The notes beneath the pieces are model-generated. The model was not told the DNA's origin. It saw nothing but the letters and a program-made list of their open reading frames with translations, and ran no database searches. From CAWCGU01 sp963795195 (GTDB lineage Bacteria; Actinomycetota; Thermoleophilia; Solirubrobacterales; 70-9), in the NCBI GenBank assembly GCA_963795195.1, contig CAWCGU010000006.1, forward strand, positions 1,860,001 through 1,924,000: DNA of 64,000 nt, read 5' to 3'. Both the position numbers and the translations under genes were made by a program. Below are positions 54,255 through 64,000 of the stretch, in pieces. Within the stretch, counting starts at the first letter, position 1; each line of letters opens with the position of its first letter.

Positions 54255-54279
54255 TAGGTTGGTCGTTCGGATGACCAAC
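54255..54279 (+). promoter_or_regulatory. Inverted repeat overlapping a -10 box before the LLM oxidoreductase gene
   Basis: GTTGGTC (54258-54264), 8-bp spacer, GACCAAC (54273-54279): perfect 7-bp arms. TAGGTT (54255-54260) overlaps the left arm. This looks like an operator for a dimeric repressor sitting on a promoter. A Shine-Dalgarno (GGAGGG, 54301-54306) precedes ATG 54312. Confidence 0.55.
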
Positions 54280-54311
54280 AAAAACCGACCGAGTTCGACC
54301 GGAGGGCGAGT

Positions 54312-55327
54312 ATGAAGATCGATGCCGGGGGCTATGCCTCGACCGTGAACGACGCCGCGGCGGCAGCCCAGGCGGCCGAGGCAGACGGCTACGACGGGTG
54401 GTTCGCGGTCGAGACGCAGATCGATCCGTTCCTCGGTTGTGTCGTCGCGGCCGAGCGGACCGACAAGATCGAGATCGGCACCGGGATCGCGGTCGCCTTC
54501 GCCCGCAACCCGATGACGGTGGCGCTGCAGGCCAACGACGTCCAGGCTCTTTCTGAGGGACGCTTCATCCTCGGCCTCGGCTCGCAGATCAAGCCGCACA
54601 TCACCCGCCGATACTCGATGCCCTGGTCGAAGCCCGCCGCGCGCATGCGTGAGTTCATCCTCGCGATCCGCGCGATCTGGGACACCTGGGGCACCGGCGC
54701 GCCGCTCGAGTTCGAGGGCGAGTTCTACACGCACACTCTGATGGCGCCTTTCTTCAACCCGGGCCCGAACCCGCACGGCAACCCCAAGGTGATGCTCGCC
54801 GCCGTCGGCCCGCTGATGACTGAGACCGCCGGCGAGGTGGCCGACGGCATCCTCGTGCCACGGCTTCTCGACCGAGCGCTACCTGCGCGAGGCGACTCTT
54901 CCCGCGCTCGAGAGGGGCTTCGAGAAGGCCGGCCGAACCCGGGAGGGCTTCGAGATCACCGCCCCGGCGTTCATCGTCGCCCGCGACACCGAGGAGGAGA
55001 TCGCCGAGGGCGTCGCATTCATCAAGAACCAGATCGGCTTCTACGGCTCGACGCCGGCTTACAAGCCGGTGCTCGACCTGCACGGCTGGGGGGACCTCGG
55101 GGAGGAGCTGAAGGCGATGACCAAGCGCGGTGAGTGGGACAAGCTCTCCGAGATCGTCCCCGACGAGGTCGTCGAGACCTTCGCCGTGATCGGCAGCGCC
55201 GGAGGAGGCGATCGCCGAGATCAAACGCCGCTACGGCGACGTCTGCACTCGCATCCAGCTGAGCATGCCACCCGATCGCGACGTCGAACGCTGGAAAGGA
55301 CTGCTGGCCTCACTGCGGGAGGGCTAG
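54312..55327 (+). CDS. LLM-class F420-dependent oxidoreductase, two frameshifts
   Basis: About 338 residues. MKIDAGGYASTVNDAAAAAQ, AEADGYDGWFAVETQIDPFL, DKIEIGTGIAVAFARNPMTV and GRFILGLGSQIKPHITRRYS are typical of the luciferase-like TIM-barrel F420 enzymes, near the TIGR03617-type group. An indel near 54865 moves the frame to STERYLREATLPALERGFEK, FEITAPAFIVARDTEEEIAE and GWGDLGEELKAMTKRGEWDK; another near 55200 gives AEIKRRYGDVCTRIQLSMPP, then RWKGLLASLREG and TAG at 55327. It would oxidise or reduce a small organic compound with F420. The next gene starts at the following base. Confidence 0.85.
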
Positions 55328-55692
55328 ATGGAGCAAAAGGTCAGCGGATCGGCCGCGCTCAGCACAACAGACCGCGCTCTCGGGGCGATCGGGATCGTCG
55401 TCGGCCTCTCATTCGTGGTCGCACCACGGCTTGTCTTCCGGGTCGTCGGAATGGACCCGAACGAGTTGACCGACGGCGCCAAGTTCGGCTGGCGCCTTTT
55501 CGCGGCGCGCAATCTGATCGTCGGCGGAGCCGTCGCCGCCGGCTCACCGGAGCCCAGCAGCTCGTGATCCCGATCCAGGCCGTGGATCAGGTCGTTTTCT
55601 GGGCAAGCTGGAAGCGCGGAGAAATCCCACTGCGCACCGCCGTCCTGTCGGCGGCCACGTCGGGGATCGTCATTGCCCTAGCCAGCCGCTGA
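55328..55692 (+). CDS. Small hydrophobic membrane protein, frameshifted
   Basis: ATG 55328 directly follows the oxidoreductase stop. The first frame gives DRALGAIGIVVGLSFVVAPR, then VGMDPNELTDGAKFGWRLFA and ARNLIVGGAVAAGSP. An indel near 55550 shifts to QQLVIPIQAVDQVVFWASWK and TAVLSAATSGIVIALAS, ending TGA 55690-55692. About 120 residues with three to four hydrophobic segments; resembles small DUF4267-like membrane proteins in pattern (N-terminal VAPR-like turn). Function unknown; co-transcribed with the F420-type enzyme. Confidence 0.65.
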
Positions 55693-55702
55693 GCCGCAAG
55701 CG

Positions 55703-56859
55703 TCAGGAGGCGGTTGCGTCACTGCGCGGGTCGATCAGGATCTTTGCGTGAGCCTCGGGATCGCCGAGTGCGTCGAAGGCGCTGGGCACGCCCGGGAGCC
55801 CGACAGTTCCCGTCACCAGCGGCGAGGCGTCGACCTTGCCACCGGCGAGCATCTGCAGCGTGTCGCGGAACTCGAGCGGGGTGTAGCCGAGCACGAATCG
55901 CAGGTCGATCTCCTTGTTGATCGCCATCGCCGGCCTGATCTGATCGTTTCCCATACAGACGCCGACGACCACCACGCGGGACCAGATCGGGGCGCTGGAG
56001 ATGATCTGGTCGATCACGCCTGGAACGCCGACGCACTCGAAGACGACCGGCGCTCCGGGCCCGGCGCCGACGGCCTCGGCAGCCCGCCAGAGGGGTGACC
56101 AGGGAACCGGCAGGCGCCGCAGCCTCTCCATCGTGCCGACCGCGAGTTCGAGCACGCTTGGCGCGTCGGTGAGGTGCCCGTAGTTGGCCGAGCCGACGAA
56201 CGGGGAGTCCTTGGCGGGGTCTATGACGACATCGGCTCCACATCTGGCAGCCAGCGCCCTGCGCCGGCCGAGAAGTCACTGGCAATGACATTGCGCACTC
56301 CGCTTGCCTTGAGCATGCAGATGACCGCGAGGCCCACCGGACCGCAGCCGATCACGACCGCCAACTGTCCCTTCTTGACTTCGCCCCGACGAACGGCGTG
56401 CAGCCCGACGGCCATCGGTTCGGTCAGCGCCGCGAGGTCGGGCGCGAGCCCGTTGGGCACCGCCATCGCGAGCGACTCCTCGACGACGAGCTGCTCGGCA
56501 TAGGCGCCGGGAGCGTGGGTCGAAAGCCCGATCCCGTGTACGTCGCCGCCGCTTCGCAGCAGCGGCACGGCCACAACCGGCGTTCCTGTCCTTAAGGACT
56601 TGCGGGTGTCCGGCCCGTGCTCTGCGACGCGCCCACTGAACTCGTGTCCGAAGACGACCCGCTGGCTCGAGCGCATGAAGCCGTCGTACCCGATCTCCGT
56701 CATCACCCCCTGGACCTCGTCGCAGTGGTGGCGAGCGTGCAGGTCCGAACCGCAGATGCCGCAGCGAACGACTTCGATCAGCAGCTGGCCCTTGCCGGGC
56801 CTCGGATTGGGCAGATCGACAACCTCGAGCTGCGCATCTGTGCAGGCGACTGCCTTCAC
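55703..56859 (-). CDS. Zinc-dependent alcohol dehydrogenase (MDR family), one frameshift
   Basis: About 385 residues. GTG 56859: KAVACTDAQLEVVDLPNPRP, RCGICGSDLHARHHCDE (catalytic Zn Cys, with His), RVVFGHEFSGRVAEHGPDTR (GHE), LTEPMAVGLHAVRRGEVKKG, and the NAD(P) loop LAVVIGCGPVGLAVICMLKA. An indel near 56245 shifts to RRALAARCGADVVIDPAKDS, then VVFECVGVPGVIDQIISSAP and HAKILIDPRSDA. The CxxCxxC structural-zinc lobe is not seen. The gene is adjacent to, and on the same strand as, the TetR regulator that controls beta-oxidation, so it may act on an alcohol or 3-hydroxy compound of lipid metabolism (inference). Confidence 0.85.
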
Positions 56860-56869
56860 GTTTCGGAAT

Positions 56870-57481
56870 CTACTCCAGGGCGCTGAGCCCGTCCCAGAGC
56901 GCGGCCATTGTCCCGCCGAGCAGCTCCTCGCGAGAGATCCTCGGATGCGCGAACCACCAGCTGACGACGCCCTCGATCGCGGCCTGCTGGACGGCGTACA
57001 TCGAGACGCCGACCGGACTCGCCGGGTCGATGCCGCCTCGGCGCGCATCGGGAGCGATCATCTCCGCGAGCAGCCGGTTTGACTCGCGTCGCGAACGACG
57101 CAACTCCGCGGCCGCCCCTGCATCGACAGGAGCGTGCTCGCCGTAGAGCAGCCTCCAGCCGTCGCGATCCTCTTGGGCAAAGCGAAAAAAGGCATCAAAA
57201 GCGGCGCCCATGCGCTCACGCATCGGCGCGCCGGTCAGGATCGCTCCCTGGAGGGCCGCGAGCAGCTCGCGGCGCTTGCTCGTCAGCAACGTCGCGAAAA
57301 GCGCCTGCTTGGAGGGAAAATGGTCGTAGAGGACCGAACGGGTGACTCCTGCGGCAGAGCCGATCCGGCCCATCGAGGCGCCGTCATAGCCGAGCTCGGC
57401 GAACTCCGCCAATGCCGCCTCGAGCACCAGTTCGCGACGCTCGGTTCCCGGTATCCGGCGCTTGCGGGTCGCTGCCTCCAC
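56870..57481 (-). CDS. TetR/AcrR-family transcriptional regulator
   Basis: A 203-residue repressor-type protein. The N-terminal helix-turn-helix reads LVLEAALAEFAELGYDGASM then IGSAAGVTRSVLYDHFPSKQ, standard for TetR; the C-terminal ligand domain is variable. GTG 57481 faces the fadA-fadB operon 86 bp away, with a perfect inverted repeat between (57495-57514), so it probably represses both itself and the operon, with an acyl-CoA or fatty acid as inducer (inference). The dehydrogenase gene lies 10 bp downstream on the same strand and is probably co-regulated. Intact. Confidence 0.92.
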   Translation of the reverse strand: MEAATRKRRIPGTERRELVLEAALAEFAELGYDGASMGRIGSAAGVTRSVLYDHFPSKQALFATLLTSKRRELLAALQGAILTGAPMRERMGAAFDAFFRFAQEDRDGWRLLYGEHAPVDAGAAAELRRSRRESNRLLAEMIAPDARRGGIDPASPVGVSMYAVQQAAIEGVVSWWFAHPRISREELLGGTMAALWDGLSALE

Positions 57482-57494
57482 TGCCGGCCAGCGT

Positions 57495-57521
57495 AACCGA
57501 CAGTGGTGTCGGTTGTATTAT
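57495..57521. promoter_or_regulatory. TetR-type operator overlapping divergent promoters
   Basis: AACCGACA-GTGG-TGTCGGTT (57495-57514): perfect 8-bp arms around a 4-bp spacer. Immediately downstream TATTAT (57516-57521) is a good -10 for fadA; upstream on the reverse strand TACGCT (57489-57494) ends 7 nt before the regulator's GTG. Binding here would block both promoters. Confidence 0.75.
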
Positions 57522-57567
57522 GCGGCGGCCACAAGTTCTCCAGTCAAGAGTTTGAGAAGGGAAGCAG

Positions 57568-58786
57568 ATGCCAGCAACGGAACCCCTCGTCTTTGACGCA
57601 CTCCGCACGCCGCGCGGCAAGGGCAAGTCGAACGGATCGCTGCACACGACGAAGCCCGTCGATCTGGTCGTCGGCCTGATGCACGAGCTGCTAGGCCGCA
57701 ACGTCTCACTCGATCCCAACCGCGTCGACGACGTCGTGCTCGGATGCGTCTCCCCGGTCGGTGACCAGGGTGCTGACATCGCCAAGACCGCCGCGATCAA
57801 GGCGGGGCTGCCCGACACGGTCGCCGGCGTCCAGGTCAACCGCTTCTGCGCCTCCGGCCTCGAGGCCGTCAACATCGCCGCTCAGAAGGTCGGCTCCGGC
57901 TTCGAGGACCTCGTCTTCGCCGGCGGAGTCGAGTCGATGTCGCGCGTGCCGATGGGCTCCGACGGCGGCGCCTGGGCGATGGACCCCGAGACGAACTTCG
58001 ACACCTACTTCGTTCCCCAGGGGGTCAGCGCCGACCTGATCGCGACGATCGAGGACTTCAGCCGCGACGACGTCGACTCCTACGCGGCGCGCTCCCAGGA
58101 GAAGGCTGCCACAGCGCAGGCCGATGGCCGTTTCGCGAACAGCGTCATCCCCGTCAAGGACATCAACGACAACGTCGTCCTCGACAACGACGAGTTCATT
58201 CGTGCGGGCACGACTGTCGAAACGCTCGGCGGGCTCAAGCCGTCGTTCGAGGTGATGGGTGAGATGGGCGGCTTCGACGCGGTGGCGCTGCAGAAGTACC
58301 ACTGGGTCGAGAAGATCAACCACGTCCACACCCCCGGCAACTCCTCGGGCATCGTCGACGGCGCCTCGCTGCTGGCGATCGGCAACGAGAAGACGGGCTC
58401 ACGATCTGGGGATGGAGCCGCGCGCGAGGATCCTCGCCACGGCACTCTCCGGAGCCGACCCGACGATCATGCTGACCGGCCCGGCGCCCGCCTCGCGCAA
58501 GGCGCTCGAGAAGGCCGGCCTGACGGTCGACGACCTCGACCTCGTCGAAATCAACGAGGCGTTCGCGGCCGTGGTGCTGCGCTTCGTCCGCGACATGGGG
58601 CTGGACATGGAGAAGGTCAACGTCAACGGCGGCGCGATCGCGATGGGGCATCCCCTGGGAGCCACAGGCGGAATGATCCTCGGCACGCTGATCGACGAGC
58701 TGCACCGCACCGGCGGCAAGTACGGCCTCGCCACGCTCTGCGTCGGCGGCGGCATGGGAATCGCGACCGTCGTGGAGGCCATCTAG
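57568..58786 (+). CDS. fadA: Acetyl-CoA acyltransferase (thiolase), one frameshift
   Basis: About 405 residues. FDALRTPRGKGKSNGSLHTT, QVNRFCASGLEAVNIAAQKV (nucleophilic Cys), GVESMSRVPMGSDGGAW, and the region VALQKYHWVEKINHVHTPGN. After an indel near 58398 the frame continues LGMEPRARILATALSGADPT, EINEAFAAVVLRFVRDMG (the NEAFA motif), GAIAMGHPLGATGGMILGTL (catalytic His) and LCVGGGMGIATVVE (second Cys). It cleaves 3-ketoacyl-CoA in the last step of beta-oxidation. ATG 57568 follows an AAGGGAAG ribosome-binding site. The stop is directly abutted by the fadB start. Confidence 0.92.
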
Positions 58787-60991
<2,205 letters not shown>

Positions 60992-61007
60992 GTCGCGAGC
61001 GCCGGGG

Positions 61008-61400
61008 ATGAACGAACCAGAGCGCTTCGAGTTCTCCTGGGCGAAGGCCTACCGCGGGTCGGCTCTGTTCGGCGTGCTGCCTTCAAACGTCTGGCTCGAG
61101 GTTGACGACGTCGGCATCCGTGCACGCTTCGGCCTCTGGCTGATCGAGACGACCCACGTCAACATCGCCGACGTGGAGGTCACCGGTCCATACGCATGGT
61201 GGAAGACCGCCGGTCCCGCACGCCTCGGTGTCACTGACGGTGGTATCACCTTCGCCAGCAACGGCGAGCGCGGTGTGCTGATCAGCTTTCGCCGTCGGAT
61301 TCACAGCAAGGGGCCCTACCGACTGGTCCCGCATCCCGGGCTGACGGTAACCGTGGCTGAGCCAGACCGCCTCGTCGAGCTGCTCAGGTCGAAGGCCTGA
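61008..61400 (+). CDS. Conserved hypothetical protein (PH-like beta fold?)
   Basis: A 130-residue protein with no signal or membrane helix, starting 16 bp after fadB. It is rich in aromatic residues and short beta-type segments (VWLEVDDVGIRARFGLWLIE, HVNIADVEVTGPYAWWKTAG, RGVLISFRRRIHS). The layout resembles bacterial PH-like domains. I do not recognise a named family. Its position in the fad operon suggests lipid-related use, but nothing in it shows this. The ATG at 61008 is preferred over earlier in-frame codons because those lie inside fadB. Confidence 0.75.
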   Translation: MNEPERFEFSWAKAYRGSALFGVLPSNVWLEVDDVGIRARFGLWLIETTHVNIADVEVTGPYAWWKTAGPARLGVTDGGITFASNGERGVLISFRRRIHSKGPYRLVPHPGLTVTVAEPDRLVELLRSKA

Positions 61401-61508
61401 CGGTTAGGTCAGGGATAGTCCTGAAGCGATTGCGAACAACTCGCCCGGGTTCTTTCGGCCATCGGGGCTCAGACACGCTGATCGCGCAAGGGTGGAATCA
61501 TTTGTCGG

Positions 61509-61823
61509 GTGACTAAAGCCGCACCCACATTGGCGCGCAGGATGGGATTGGCAGCGACCGTGGCCGTCCTTGGCGTATTGGCCGGATGTGGTAACCAGAT
61601 CGATGCCGAGGGAACCGCCGATTTCCTGACCGAGCAGGTGAGTTCGCAGACGGGGTTCACCCCCACCGACGTCGAGTGCCCCTCCGGACTCGACGCCGAG
61701 GTCGGCACGACCTTCGAGTGCACCTACACCGGACCGGAAGGTCCCTACACGGCTTCGATGAAGGTGCTCGAGGTCGACGGCGAAGAGGTCCTCTACGAGT
61801 ACGAGACGCGGCCGGTCCAGTAG
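61509..61823 (+). CDS. DUF4333-domain lipoprotein
   Basis: A 104-residue secreted lipoprotein: GTG 61509, basic start, hydrophobic stretch MGLAATVAVLGVLAGC with lipobox LGVLAGC, and a short C-terminal DUF4333 domain (GTADFLTEQVSSQTGFTPTD, VECPSGLDAEVGTTFECTYT) with its two conserved cysteines (VEC and FEC), which probably form a disulfide. The fold is common in actinobacterial cell-envelope proteins and usually has no enzymatic role. Intact. Confidence 0.88.
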   Translation: MTKAAPTLARRMGLAATVAVLGVLAGCGNQIDAEGTADFLTEQVSSQTGFTPTDVECPSGLDAEVGTTFECTYTGPEGPYTASMKVLEVDGEEVLYEYETRPVQ

Positions 61824-61877
61824 CGCGCCGGGTCGTATGAGGCGCCGGCTCCGCGACTCGCCGGTCTCCGGCCGTCT

Positions 61878-63396
61878 CTAGCCGTTGCTCGGCGTGGCCT
61901 CCTCGGAGCCTCCGTAGGCACCGAGGTTGCGGCGGCCACCGTTGGGAGCCGGTTCCGCTCCCACGGCTGATCTCGGATTGCCGCGGTCGATCGCCCGGCT
62001 ACCGGCGGCGAGGTGGAAGTCATCGGCGGCGGAATCGAGGAAGCCGGGGTCTCCGCCCAGCACGCCCGCGCCTCTCTTGACGTGGACCGCCCGGCCCCCG
62101 ATGAGGCTGAAGGTGATCGTGCTCGCCCGCGGCCTGGGTAGCCCGCGGGCGCACCTGGTGCAGACGAAGATCTGTGAGGAGCCGCCGTTGGCGGTGATGA
62201 TGCTGTTGGTCACCTTGATCCTGGAACCGCCCTCGGTGAAGATCCCGGACCCGCGTGAGCCCGCCGGGCAAACGTTGTCGGCGATCGTGACGTTCTCCAG
62301 CGTCGCCGTCGATCCGGTCGGGACGACTCCGGTGCCGTCGACGTAGAGCGCGGAACCACCCGCCCCGCAGGCGTTGTCGTGGAAGAGGTCGCCCGTGATC
62401 CTGCCCGTTGCGTCATCGTCGATGAAGAGGCCGCTTCCTGGACCCGGGGCGCTGTTGCCGATCCAGCGGTTCGCCTCGAAGCTCGCCTTCGGCCTTGGCT
62501 TGCCGGGGCCGTAGAAGATCCCGCCGCCGCCCCAGCCGTAGCCGGCCTGGTCGCCGATCGTGTTGCCGCGAACCAGGTTGCGCCGCACCGTCATCGTCTG
62601 AGCGCTCAGATAGAGGCCGCCGCCGTGATCGCCGCCTGCGTGGTTGTTCTCGATCAGGTTGCCCTCGATCAACGCCGGTACGCCGATCGAAATGCCGGCA
62701 CCGCGGTGCGCACGGTTGTCGCGGATGATGTTGCCCGCAATAGTGATCGAACTTGCCGGGGAGGTAGCTGCCGGCGCTGATGCCGCCGCCGAGCGTCTGG
62801 CAGTTGCAGTTGTTGAAGTTCTGCCCGTCGTCGTTGCCTTCGATGATGTTGTTCCGGATCGTGACGGCGCCTGAATCGACGACGTTGATTCCGGAACCGC
62901 GCGCTCCGCGATCCGCGTCCAGCGGCGCTCGGCCGCCGGTGATCGTGAAGCCGTCCACGACCGAGGCGCCGGCGTCGTTGAGCGACACGGTCGTGCCTGC
63001 GCCCTGCCCATCGATCACGGTCGGGTTGGCAGCCGGATCGCGCGTCGTGAAGCCCGCCACGAACCCGCCGAGCAGGGTCACCGTCTTGCCGGCCACAGCC
63101 ACGCGTTCGGGGTAGGTCCCGGCCTGCACCTGGATCGTGTTCCCACTTGCGGCGGCGTCGATGGCTGCGGTGATGGTTCCGAAGTCGCCCGAAGCTCCGA
63201 CGCAGAGAACCGCGCCGTCGCAGGGAGCGCCGGGGCTGGCGCCGCCGAGAGCGGGGACGAACGTGGAAGCCGGAGGAGCCAGAACGCTGTTGGCGGCGCT
63301 CGAGGAAGCTACAGGCAGTGCCAGGATGGCTACGGTCGCCAAGACGAAAGCGACGGACCTACCCACGAGGCTGAACGACGGAGTCATCAATCGCAC
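61878..63396 (-). CDS. Secreted right-handed beta-helix repeat protein, one frameshift
   Basis: About 505 residues. GTG 63396 (or ATG 63387), signal peptide (SVAFVLATVAILALPVASSS), then a parallel beta-helix: GDFGTITAAIDAAASGNTIQ, VQAGTYPERVAVAGKTVTLL, GFTITGGRAPLDADRG. An indel near 62755 shifts the frame to ITIAGNIIRDNRAHRGAGIS and the remaining rungs (GNLIENNHAGGDHGGGLYLS, ENVTIADNVCPAGS), ending in HLAAGSRAIDRGNPRSAVGA and a Gly/Asn-rich tail. This pattern matches choice-of-anchor or pectate-lyase-like secreted proteins that bind or cleave polysaccharides; no catalytic residues are evident. TAGACC (63403-63408) lies six bases before the GTG. Confidence 0.82.
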
Positions 63397-63402
63397 AGCT
63401 TA

Positions 63403-63408
63403 GGTCTA
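63403..63408 (-). promoter_or_regulatory. Leaderless -10 box (TAGACC) for the beta-helix gene
   Basis: On the reverse strand TAGACC ends 6 nt before GTG 63396, supporting that start over the ATG nine bases further in. The divergent 63409-63595 stretch shows no gene. Confidence 0.4.
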
Positions 63409-63595
63409 GCGTGCTTGGAATGCCACCCCGGCGAGCGATACCATTCGCAGACGTCAATAGGAAGGCAGGGACGGGAGGGGTTGGTATTTCGCGGGGCTCG
63501 GGTGATCGGGCGTTCTCGCGACTCCAAGGGGATTTACTCCCCCCAACGGATTGCTTAGCGGTGAAAGAACCAAGGCCTCAGCTCCGTCGGGACGG

Positions 63596-63601
63596 TACCC
63601 T
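63596..63601 (+). promoter_or_regulatory. Leaderless -10 box (TACCCT) before the last gene
   Basis: TACCCT ends 7 nt before ATG 63609. Confidence 0.45.
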
Positions 63602-63608
63602 GCGAGGT

Positions 63609-64000
63609 ATGCGACGGCTGCCGTTCATCTTGGCTGTGCTCCCGTCGTTGGCCCTAACGCTCGCTTTGGCCTCGACCGCGCACGGTGCCACCCTCTATTC
63701 GAACCTCGTCGGTCCATCCGGATACGGCGGGTACGAGTTCAACTTCGCAAACTTTACGACGCAGCGAGTCGCGCAGCCGTTCGTCCCGACCTCATCCGGC
63801 CTGCCGCTCCGAGCGGGGTTCTTTGCCCACACATACGCCACCGAGACGGGCACGGCGTCGATCTCGATCTACACGAACAACCCAGCCACGGCGGCAGCCC
63901 CAATTCGAGATCGCGGACGGTACGCCGATCACATTCGACGACACCTCCGACGCGGTGCCGACATGCCGACGCTCACCCCGCTCTTGCTCTTCGGTGAGCC
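63609..64000 (+). CDS. Secreted protein with choice-of-anchor-like domain, partial and frameshifted
   Basis: ATG 63609 starts a signal peptide (MRRLPFILAVLPSLALTLAL, cleavage near HGA), then TLYSNLVGPSGYGGYEFNFA, RVAQPFVPTSSGLPLRAGFF and GTASISIYTNN, which resembles choice-of-anchor R domains of secreted surface proteins. Near 63900 an indel moves the frame to FEIADGTPITFDDTSDAVPT. The gene runs off the window. It is divergent from the beta-helix gene, and both are probably exported cell-surface proteins. Confidence 0.6.
   Translation, partial: MRRLPFILAVLPSLALTLALASTAHGATLYSNLVGPSGYGGYEFNFANFTTQRVAQPFVPTSSGLPLRAGFFAHTYATETGTASISIYTNNPATAAAPIRDRGRYADHIRRHLRRGADMPTLTPLLLFGE

Noticed and set aside
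63531..63547. GGGGATTTACTCCCC as a further palindromic element
   Set aside because: Only five-base arms with a five-base loop; too weak to group with the 13.8-kb or 26.5-kb palindromes.

Overview
The window is GC-rich DNA, almost certainly from a member of the Actinomycetota, and most likely the Thermoleophilia/Solirubrobacterales side of the phylum (an inference). The evidence is a rodA-pbpA-pknB(PASTA) cell-wall block, an F420-type LLM oxidoreductase, actinobacterial domains (LytR_C, DUF3105, DUF4333, DUF4383), many GTG/TTG starts, and repeated leaderless promoters in which a TANNNT -10 box ends 6-8 nt before the start codon. I saw no rRNA, tRNA, CRISPR array, prophage or insertion sequence.

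Layout. 1-4.9 kb: peptidoglycan/cell-shape operon (rodA 3' end, pbpA, pknB, ddl). 5.1-9.3 kb, reverse strand: a second Ser/Thr kinase, purM, uppP and a DedA-family gene. 9.3-20.5 kb: surface-polysaccharide cluster with a membrane sugar-nucleotide dehydratase, two LytR_C proteins, a FlgD-like protein, an O-antigen-ligase-type polymerase, a Wzx-type flippase, three glycosyltransferases and an initiating sugar-phosphate transferase. 20.7-22.2 kb: two GNAT/FemAB-type transferases. 22.2-42.1 kb: central carbon metabolism, with pgl, pgi, tal, tkt, rpiA, gnd and zwf, so nearly all of the pentose phosphate pathway. Interspersed are a sugar transporter, alpha/beta hydrolases, a DrrAB-type ABC exporter and a large hydrolase/acyl-CoA-ligase fusion. 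42.1-45.4 kb: two DUF3105 proteins, a hydrolase and metF. 45.5-53.4 kb: secreted penicillin-acylase-family enzyme, cytochrome bd oxidase cydAB plus a small membrane protein, a cholesterol-oxidase-like GMC oxidoreductase and PPK2. 53.8-61.8 kb: a pure heptad-repeat protein, an F420-type oxidoreductase, a Zn-alcohol dehydrogenase, and a TetR-controlled fadA-fadB beta-oxidation operon with a clear palindromic operator. 61.9-64 kb: a secreted beta-helix protein and the start of another secreted protein.

A dominant property of the sequence is that many genes, especially between about 13 and 39 kb, are broken by single-base indels while protein similarity continues in another frame. Often a compensating shift follows within tens of bases. 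Several of these are central-metabolism enzymes (pgi, tkt, tal, rpiA, gnd), so I read the breaks as uncorrected sequencing/assembly errors rather than gene decay. For such genes I give the span of the reconstructed gene. The most unusual items are the hydrolase/acyl-CoA-ligase fusion, the heptad-repeat protein, the kinase with a predicted beta-sandwich ectodomain, palindromic REP-like elements (one pair inside a coding sequence), and the very compact leaderless divergent promoters.
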